From the NCBI RefSeq assembly GCF_036077095.1, contig NZ_CP107961.1, positions 496,001 through 560,000 of the forward strand: 64,000 bases of DNA, written 5' to 3'. How positions within the stretch are numbered: position 1 is the stretch's first letter; each line of letters begins with the position of its first letter. The stretch comes from Streptomyces sp. NBC_00376 (lineage in GTDB: Bacteria; Actinomycetota; Actinomycetes; Streptomycetales; Streptomycetaceae). The notes under the pieces were generated by a model. The model made no database searches. It worked only from the letters and a program-made list of their open reading frames with translations, and had not been told where the DNA came from. This document shows positions 58,594-64,000 of this stretch, piece after piece. The position numbers and the translations under genes are program-made.

Positions 58594-59507
58594 CCACAAG
58601 CGGGCGCACGCGCCTACTGACAGACGAACAGTGGGCACGCCTGGCGCCCTACCTTCCCTGTAATACGGGGAAGGTAGGGCGCCCGTTCGCCGACCACCGC
58701 CGCGTCATCGAGGGAATCATCTACCGGTACCGCACCGGGATCCCCTGGCGAGACCTGCCCCACGAGGTGTTCGGACCCTGGCAGACGGTGTGGAAGCGAC
58801 ATCGCAGGTGGGCCGCTGACGGCACGTGGGACTCGGTTCTGGCGCGACTGACCTCCCAGGCAGACTCGATCGGCGAGATCGACTGGACGGTCTCAGTGGA
58901 CTCGACGATCAACCGGGCTCATCAGCACGCCACGAACACGACTCGGCCCGAGTCGGACACCGGCGCTGCCACCCGCCGCGGCGAGAGCGAGGCTACGGTG
59001 ATCGACCGTGAACCCGCGGCGCACGCAGCAGGCCGATCCCGCGGCGGCCTGACAACCAAGATCCATCATGCCGTGGACGGCAACGGCCGCCCACTGGCCA
59101 TCGTGGTCACCCCGGGCCAGGTCCACGACGGACAGATCCTGCCGCTTCTGCTGGGCGATATCCGGGTCCCGCGATGCGGCCGAGGCAGGCCACGAACCAC
59201 ACCGGACGCCCTGCTCGGAGATAAGGCGTACTCCTCCAAGCAGATCCGCGCAGACCTCGCGTGCCGCGGTACACGCGCTGTCATCCCCGAACGTATCGAC
59301 CAGCAGGCAAATCGCAAGAGAAAGGGCCGTGCCGGCGGCAGGACTCGAACCTTGGACACCGAGACCTACAAACGTAGGAACGTCGTAGAACGGTCGTTCA
59401 ACCTGCTCAAACAATGGCGGGGCCTGGCCACGCGCTACGACAAGCTCGCGATCGTCTACCGTTCTGCAGCAGTGTTGGCGGGGGTCATCACCTGGCTACG
59501 GAGTTGA
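58590..59507 (+). CDS. IS5 family transposase
   Basis: A 305-aa DDE transposase. RTRLLTDEQWARLAPYLP...GRPFADHRRVIEGIIYRYRTGIPWRDLPHEVFGPWQTVWKRHRRWAADGTWDSVL is the DUF4096-type N domain. WTVSVDSTINRAHQHA carries the first Asp, DALLGDKAYSSKQIRADL the second, and YKRRNVVERSFNLLKQWRGLATRYDKLAIVYRSAAVLAG the Glu. All catalytic residues are intact and there is no frameshift. It starts at GTG 58590 inside the methyltransferase stop and ends 11 bp before the right terminal repeat finishes. Confidence 0.9.
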   Translation: MTTSGRTRLLTDEQWARLAPYLPCNTGKVGRPFADHRRVIEGIIYRYRTGIPWRDLPHEVFGPWQTVWKRHRRWAADGTWDSVLARLTSQADSIGEIDWTVSVDSTINRAHQHATNTTRPESDTGAATRRGESEATVIDREPAAHAAGRSRGGLTTKIHHAVDGNGRPLAIVVTPGQVHDGQILPLLLGDIRVPRCGRGRPRTTPDALLGDKAYSSKQIRADLACRGTRAVIPERIDQQANRKRKGRAGGRTRTLDTETYKRRNVVERSFNLLKQWRGLATRYDKLAIVYRSAAVLAGVITWLRS

Positions 59508-59589
59508 GAGACACGGCCTAGTTTGAGGACCTGGACCTCACCGACACTTACACGAGAAGCGGAGCAATAGTCAAGACTTGTGGATTAAG

Positions 59590-60069
59590 TCAGCCTGGTT
59601 TCTTGAGGTGATGGAGTCGGTGGTGTGCCGCATTGCGGACTCGGCGGGTCCGCCCGCGTTCTGCGAGTAGTCGCAGGACGTCGGGTGCGGTGACGATCTG
59701 TGTGGTCACGGCTGTGCGCTGGAGCCAGTCGGAGGCATCGGTGAGCTCCTCGGCGGCCCACGGCTCTCTCAGAGCGAGGGTCCTGAGCAGGCGCCATTCG
59801 TGGAGTCGGGTGGTGAGAAAGTCGTGCTGGTCGATCACCCTGGACATGGCCTGGGCCCATGCCGTGAATGCCGGGTCGGTGATCAGTTCGGTGGCCCGGC
59901 GGTCCAGGTGTCGGCTCACCGCGCTGACGGCCATGCTGGTGTCCTCATCGCGCAGAACAGCAGCCAGCAGATCGGCTTCGTCGGCCGCGGCGACGGACTG
60001 CAGGGCCTGGAGGTAGTGAGCGAATCGCCGGTGTTCGGCGGGCTCGTCGCTCTGGCGCCGGCTGTTCAT
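59590..60069 (-). CDS. hypothetical helical protein downstream of an IS256 transposase
   Basis: A 159-aa protein from ATG 60069: MNSRRQSDEPAEHRRFAHYLQALQSVAAADEADLLAAVLRDEDTSMAVSAVSRHLDRRATELITDPAFTAWAQAMSRVIDQHDFLTTRLHEWRLLRTLALREPWAAEELTDASDWLQRTAVTTQIVTAPDVLRLLAERGRTRRVRNAAHHRL. It is entirely helical and soluble. I do not know the family. It begins 38 bp after the transposase stop on the same strand and is probably co-transcribed, so it may be an accessory or passenger gene of that element. Confidence 0.7.
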   Translation of the reverse strand: MNSRRQSDEPAEHRRFAHYLQALQSVAAADEADLLAAVLRDEDTSMAVSAVSRHLDRRATELITDPAFTAWAQAMSRVIDQHDFLTTRLHEWRLLRTLALREPWAAEELTDASDWLQRTAVTTQIVTAPDVLRLLAERGRTRRVRNAAHHRLHHLKKPG

Positions 60070-60107
60070 GCCGCCTTGCCTTCCGGTCGTTCCATGAGGT
60101 GGCCGTT

Positions 60108-61319
60108 CTAGAAGCGGGCGCCGGCCCGGACGAGGGCGACGAGGTGGGGTGCGGTGACCGCTCGCCAGCGGGCCTGGGCGGATTCCACGAGCTTGAAGAC
60201 CATCGCGAGGGCGGCGGCCGGACTGCCGGCACCGCGGGTGACCTTGGTCCGAAGCTTCACCGTGCTGAACGTCGACTCGATAGGATTTGTCGTGCGCAGG
60301 TGGACCCAATGTTCGGCGGGGAAGTCGTATAAGGCCAGCAGCTCGTCGACCTCACCGGTGATCTTCTTGGTGGCCTTGGGCCACTTCGCGCCGTACGTCT
60401 TCTCGAACGCGGTAACCGCCTTCTCCGCGTGCGCGCGGTCCTCGGCGTTGTAGATCTCCTGCAGGACCGCTCGTGCTCCGGGCTGCGCAGACTTCGGTAG
60501 CGCGTTCATGACATTCCGCGTCTTGTGAACCCAGCACCTCTGGTGCCTGGCCTGCGGAAACACCTCCGCCAGGGCCCGCCACAATCCCATCGCGCCGTCC
60601 CCGACGACGAGCATCGGATCCGTCATCCCGCGACGACGGCAGTCCCGCAGCAGGTCGGCCCAGGACTCCGTCGACTCGCGCAGGCCCTCAGCGATCGCGA
60701 TCAGCTCCTTGGTCCCGTCGACGCGGACGCCCATCAGGACCAGGAGGCAGGAGCGGGTCTGCGAGAGGCGGATCTCGGGGTGGACGCCGTCGGCCCATAC
60801 ATAGACGTAGTCGGATTCAGCCAGGTCACGGCGCTGGAACTCCGCGTGGTCGGCGGTCCACTGCTTCGTCAGCTGGGTCACCGTGGCCGGCGACAGCCCG
60901 GCCGCCGAGCCCAAGAACTGCTCCATCGCGGGCACGAAGTCACCCGAGGAAAGGCCGTGCAGATAGAGCAGCGGCAGCACCTCGCTGACCTTCGGGGACT
61001 TCCGGCACCACGGCGCGAGGATCTTCGAGGAGAACCGCTTGCGCTCGCCGGTCTCCTCGTCGACCCGCTTGTCGTTCACGCGTGGGACAGCGACCTCGAC
61101 CGGCCCGGCGGCCGTCGTCACCGTTCGCGGCCGGTGGCGGCCGTTGCGGACCACCAGTCGACGGCCGGCCTTGTCACGCTGCCCGGCGAGCTCGGCTATG
61201 TACTGATCAACCTCCGCCTCCAGGGCGGCGGCCAGCATTCGCCGGGCGCCCTCCCGGACGATCTCGTCGATCAGGGAACCGGCCTCAATGGTGCCGTCCT
61301 CGTTGACTACGCTGAGCAT
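60108..61319 (-). CDS. IS256 family transposase
   Basis: A 403-aa mutator-type transposase, full length. DEIVREGARRMLAAALEAEVDQYIAELAGQRDKAGRRLVVRNGRHRPRTVTTAAGPVEVAVPRVND is the N-terminal DNA-binding part. The DDE residues are in YVWADGVHPEIRL, PMLVVGDGAMGLWRAL and HLRTTNPIESTFSTVKLRTKVTRGAGS. The motif CxxH (QRCWVHKTRNVM) of IS256 is present. I could not identify its terminal repeats. It has landed inside the Z1-domain gene, whose N-terminal part is missing. Confidence 0.9.
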   Translation of the reverse strand: MLSVVNEDGTIEAGSLIDEIVREGARRMLAAALEAEVDQYIAELAGQRDKAGRRLVVRNGRHRPRTVTTAAGPVEVAVPRVNDKRVDEETGERKRFSSKILAPWCRKSPKVSEVLPLLYLHGLSSGDFVPAMEQFLGSAAGLSPATVTQLTKQWTADHAEFQRRDLAESDYVYVWADGVHPEIRLSQTRSCLLVLMGVRVDGTKELIAIAEGLRESTESWADLLRDCRRRGMTDPMLVVGDGAMGLWRALAEVFPQARHQRCWVHKTRNVMNALPKSAQPGARAVLQEIYNAEDRAHAEKAVTAFEKTYGAKWPKATKKITGEVDELLALYDFPAEHWVHLRTTNPIESTFSTVKLRTKVTRGAGSPAAALAMVFKLVESAQARWRAVTAPHLVALVRAGARF

Positions 61320-61528
61320 GGGCGTGCCCTCCCAACCGACGGTGCAACGTCGGTCTACTCGGTGACCTATCGATCACTCGGGAAGGTACGCCCTTTCACG
61401 TCCCAACCCGAGGCCGATCCACAGGTCTTGAGCATTGCTCTTCGCACCTGGTCCCGGACTTCATCTACAGCATTCCGCTACCGCCGCACCAGGCCGGACC
61501 GGAAGAGCGACTTCCTCTCGTCCGCCTG

Positions 61529-63088
61529 GTGACGGACGAGGAAGCCTGGCTGCCCGCAGGACACCGTTCCGGTCACGTGCCCTCTCCCGCATTGCCGGGA
61601 TCCCTGTGCTCCGCGATCGACGCGTTCGTGCTGGCCTGTGCCGTGCGCAGGGCGCGCGGGCAGACTCGGGCGCACAACTCCATGCTGGTGTCGGTCAGCC
61701 GGTTCGTCACCGTGCAGGCACAGGTCCGTGACCAGGTGGCCGAGCGTGTCAGGCGCATCGCTGACGGCCTCCGAGAGCCGGGCAGTCCACACGCGAGCTC
61801 CCTGATGTCCGGCTTCGAAAGCATGTGGCGCTCAGACTTCGTCCCGACGAGCGGAGCCTCCTCGGACACGGACATATCGCAGATCTCGTGGGACGAGGTA
61901 GTCGGGCATCTGTTCGCCGCAGTCCGCAAGATCACCGTCATGTCGGTCAACGGCAGCTCCGTCAGCTTGCCCGGATGGCGCGAGTACGACCGCAACGGCC
62001 TGAGTGTCGTGGCCGTGGGCGGTACCAAGCTGGGGCCGGGAACCGTCCTCGAAGGCCTCACCATCAGCTACTGCCTCAGATCCTCATCCACCTACGACAC
62101 GCTGAGCCAGTTCACCCTGTCGCTCGCACGTCGCACCGCCTACGCGGACTTGTGCCGCCTCTACGCCAGCCGCGAGGTCCTGGAGGCCCAGGAGCTTCTG
62201 ACGGCGATGCTCGACGACCAGCGCCAGGAGATAGGAGGGATGGCCGAGCTCGGCATTTCTCCCCGGGACGTGGCACTGCAACTGCATCCCGCCCGCGTCT
62301 TGCGGAGTGCTTCCGCGGACGACGACCTGCCGTCGGCGGGGGCGGAGCCGCAGAACCTGTCGGGTACGTCATGGGAGACACTGCGCTTCACACTCGCGCC
62401 GGAGGCACTTGACGAAAACCTGCGGGAGCTGGAGCGCTTCGTCCAGCACATTGGGGAACCCCGTGCGGCCCAGAAAGCCCACGCCGACGGGAACCTCGTG
62501 TGGAGTGACGTGCGGCCCGAGACGGTTCTGGAACGGTTCCTCGATGTCTACCGGCCAGCCTCCCTCCGGCTGACCGAGCGCATGGACCGGCTCCGCGCCT
62601 ACATCCGCCGATGTGTGGCCCGGGGCGAGCTGAGGCAGTGGACCGTCCAGTTGGTGAGCCCGTCGAGGGCAACCAGTTTGACCGAGGTGGCCAGCCATCG
62701 CATCGGACTGGTCGTCCGCAGGCCCGTCGAACCCTTCACTGGGGAATCGTTCGCGGTCCGACGACTGTCCAACCCGAGAAACGAACTTGTGGACCTCGAC
62801 GAGGACCAGTACGCCGCCGCGCTCGACGCGACCCGCGCCGCCGTGATCGGCGAGGAGCCGGGAGCGGGCGCGGCCCGCGTGCCCATGTTGCCCTCCCGTC
62901 CGGCGGTGAATGCCGTACGGCGTCCCGATCAGGCTTTGCTGTCCATCTACCTGGTCCGCCATCCGTTCCAGGACCATGCGAAGGAGGCCGGCAGCCCCCT
63001 GGTAGGGATCGCCGTCGCTCTTCCGGTGTCGCCGACGTCCACCGAGCCAGGGGCCGGTGTGCGTCCCGAGAAGCCTGGCGGCAGCTGA
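61529..63088 (+). CDS. Z1 domain-containing protein, N-terminal part removed by IS256
   Basis: The Z1 domain (PF10593) occurs in large proteins of DNA-modification-linked defence clusters, with MutL-type ATPases, PD-(D/E)XK nucleases and cytosine methyltransferases. The frame is coding from about 61390 (HLVPDFIYSIPLPPHQAGPEERLPLVRLVTDEEAWLP), although the first GTG is 61529. PALPGSLCSAIDAFVLACAVRRARGQTRAHNSMLVSVSRFVTVQAQVRDQVAERV is the core Z1 signature (L..AI..F.LACA.R..RG....HNSMLVH.SR...VQ..V). The C-terminal part is complete (LLSIYLVRHPF...PLVGIAVALPVSP). Roughly the first 400 residues, with the helicase-like start, are gone. Confidence 0.8.
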   Translation: MTDEEAWLPAGHRSGHVPSPALPGSLCSAIDAFVLACAVRRARGQTRAHNSMLVSVSRFVTVQAQVRDQVAERVRRIADGLREPGSPHASSLMSGFESMWRSDFVPTSGASSDTDISQISWDEVVGHLFAAVRKITVMSVNGSSVSLPGWREYDRNGLSVVAVGGTKLGPGTVLEGLTISYCLRSSSTYDTLSQFTLSLARRTAYADLCRLYASREVLEAQELLTAMLDDQRQEIGGMAELGISPRDVALQLHPARVLRSASADDDLPSAGAEPQNLSGTSWETLRFTLAPEALDENLRELERFVQHIGEPRAAQKAHADGNLVWSDVRPETVLERFLDVYRPASLRLTERMDRLRAYIRRCVARGELRQWTVQLVSPSRATSLTEVASHRIGLVVRRPVEPFTGESFAVRRLSNPRNELVDLDEDQYAAALDATRAAVIGEEPGAGAARVPMLPSRPAVNAVRRPDQALLSIYLVRHPFQDHAKEAGSPLVGIAVALPVSPTSTEPGAGVRPEKPGGS

Positions 63089-63462
63089 CCGGGCATACGG
63101 ATGGATATGGGGCGCGGGCCGATTTTGCGCATAAATGGCGGGTTCTGTCGCAGTTTTAGGTCGACGGGGCCCACGGCTCCCCGGGCTGCATATCCGAAGG
63201 TCAGCGGTGGCAGAGGCGTTCTGCAGCGGCTCCGCCGGGCACTGCACAGGAACGCGAGGCGCTCAGGCCGCGGCTTTGCCGACGTCCTCTTCCTCCGAGG
63301 CGTCGTCCAGGTACATCCATCGGCGAACCACGGTGTAACCGGACGGGAGTTCGTTGCCCGTCAGCTCTCTGTACCTCGCCTTTGCTGCATCGCTGGACCG
63401 ATGCCCAGGAAGGAGCCTCCGCAGGAAGGGGGGTCTGATGCAGGGTTGGGTGACAGGTTTGG
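63089..63462. other. gap with a short coding remnant
   Basis: On the minus strand 63263-63400 reads SSDAAKARYRELTGNELPSGYTVVRRWMYLDDASEEEDVGKAAA and a stop, the C-terminal end of a protein I do not recognise. Otherwise no gene in this 370-bp gap. Confidence 0.4.
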
Positions 63463-64000
63463 TCACGCGGCCAGGAGGGCCGGTGTGGTCATGACGGTTT
63501 CGTATTCGACGGGGGTCAGCCGACCGAGTGAGGCTTGTCTGCGGCGTCGGTGGTAGGTCCGCTCGATCCAGGTCACGATCGCGATCCGTAGTTCCTGGCG
63601 GTTGGCCCACTTCCGTCGGTCGAGGACATTCTTCTGCAGCAGGCTGAAGAAGGACTCCATGGCCGCGTTGTCGCCTGCCGCCCCGACCCTCCCTATCGAG
63701 CCGGCGATCTGGTGCCGGCCGAGCGCTTGGACGAACTTCCGGGACCGAAACTGCGACCCGCGATCGCTGTGCAGAACACAGCCGGCGACGTTCTCACGTC
63801 GGGCAACAGCGTTGTCCAGGGCCGCGACGGCCAGACGGGACTTCATCGGCGAGTCGATGGAGTAGCCCACGATCCGCTTGCTGAAGACGTCCTTGACCGC
63901 ACAGAGATACAGCTTCCCTTCTCCCGTGACGTGTTCGGTGATGTCGATGAGCCACAGCCGGTTCGGTGCGCCGGCGGTGAAGTCCCGGCGGACGAGGTCG
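63463..64000 (-). CDS. IS3 family transposase OrfB, partial (cut by the window end)
   Basis: Read leftward from the window edge: [66 protein letters not shown] carries the first Asp (IDITEH). [57 protein letters not shown] carries the second Asp and the Glu, and [21 protein letters not shown] the usual ending, with a stop at 63463. The frame is open to position 64000, so its start lies outside. It is unrelated in detail to the IS3 at 28931-30232. Confidence 0.85.
   Translation of the reverse strand, partial: DLVRRDFTAGAPNRLWLIDITEHVTGEGKLYLCAVKDVFSKRIVGYSIDSPMKSRLAVAALDNAVARRENVAGCVLHSDRGSQFRSRKFVQALGRHQIAGSIGRVGAAGDNAAMESFFSLLQKNVLDRRKWANRQELRIAIVTWIERTYHRRRRQASLGRLTPVEYETVMTTPALLAA

Larger units (their letters stand above)
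57463..59518. mobile_element. IS5-type element with a methyltransferase passenger, 2056 bp
   Basis: The ends GGCCGTGTCTCTTAACT (57463-57479) and AGTTGAGAGACACGGCC (59502-59518) are inverted repeats with one mismatch, each flanked outside by TA (57461-57462 and 59519-59520) within a CTAG. IS5-group elements of this type are normally 850-950 bp. The extra 1.1 kb is an rRNA methyltransferase gene with its own leader, and no internal copy of the end was seen between it and the transposase. Confidence 0.8.

Noticed and set aside
59325..59350. GGCAGGACTCGAACC inside the IS5 transposase resembles the complement of a tRNA T arm.
   Set aside because: No acceptor, D or anticodon arms can be built around it on either strand, and the codons fit the intact transposase frame up to the catalytic Glu.

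Overview
The window reads as Streptomyces DNA: it is very GC-rich, codons end almost always in G or C, GTG starts are common, and most recognisable products belong to families typical of streptomycetes. It looks like accessory DNA from the arm of a linear chromosome or from a linear plasmid. A remnant of tap-tpg (telomere replication genes of linear Streptomyces replicons) and a ParB-like gene sit at 33.3-35.9 kb. At least ten insertion sequences or remnants are present, and roughly a third of the genes are truncated, frameshifted or fused. No rRNA, tRNA or CRISPR array was found.

Layout. 0-10 kb: a 141-bp MITE-like element with a perfect target duplication, a GNAT acetyltransferase, an IS21 remnant, a coupled gene pair ending in a Fic protein, an integrase stump next to an intact-ended IS630, a divergent quinone-oxidoreductase/TetR pair with an operator, a candidate small RNA and a VOC protein. 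10-16 kb: remnants of a serine hydrolase, a TauD-type dioxygenase and a flavoprotein, then a Sel1-repeat protein, a DUF4232-like lipoprotein and a DUF2461 protein. 16-20 kb: a tight GntR - CynX-type MFS - NicX/M29-like hydrolase or dioxygenase operon closed by a strong hairpin. 20-26 kb: a metallophosphoesterase, decayed HNH, Ymh-type and Uma2 genes, and an IS701 with an IS4 element inserted exactly at its edge. 26-36 kb: a tectonin beta-propeller made of three near-identical 234-bp units, a broken GH25/peptidoglycan-binding autolysin next to an IS3, a lectin-like protein, a zeta-toxin-like kinase, tap/tpg remnants, a second CynX-type MFS gene and parB carrying a 20-bp perfect palindrome. 36-45 kb: a barstar-domain protein, a DUF5958 protein, and an amidohydrolase - SSS symporter - DUF3311 operon divergent from an Lrp-type regulator. 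45-48 kb: an IS6 element split by an IS110. 48-57 kb: an XRE-cupin/methyltransferase pair, a tetO-like operator between a TetR gene and a truncated FAD monooxygenase, a transposase/beta-lactamase chimera, an aquaporin stump and an SDR. 57-64 kb: a second MITE, an IS5-type element enclosing an RlmA/TlrB-like 23S rRNA methyltransferase with a leader peptide and hairpin, an IS256, a truncated Z1-domain defence protein and an IS3 running off the end.

Two observations stand out. (1) The IS110 at 45537-46975 carries, upstream of its transposase, four short segments that match or pair with both of its target flanks and both of its own ends, in the order expected of a bridge RNA. Its target is the catalytic region of an IS6 transposase gene. 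(2) The IS5-type element at 57463-59518 has TA-flanked inverted repeats enclosing a methyltransferase gene that overlaps the transposase by four bases (GTGA). The methyltransferase gene has a promoter-like -10, a nine-codon leader and a 12-bp hairpin, the layout of an attenuated resistance gene on a mobile element.

Genes that plausibly work together: GntR/MFS/NicX-like (uptake and breakdown of a small, perhaps N-heterocyclic, compound); Lrp/DUF3311/SSS/amidohydrolase (sodium-driven uptake and hydrolysis of an amide or cyclic imide); TetR/oxidoreductase; TetR/FAD monooxygenase (now broken); the Fic protein and its upstream partner. Family assignments come from motif recognition only; no database search was run.
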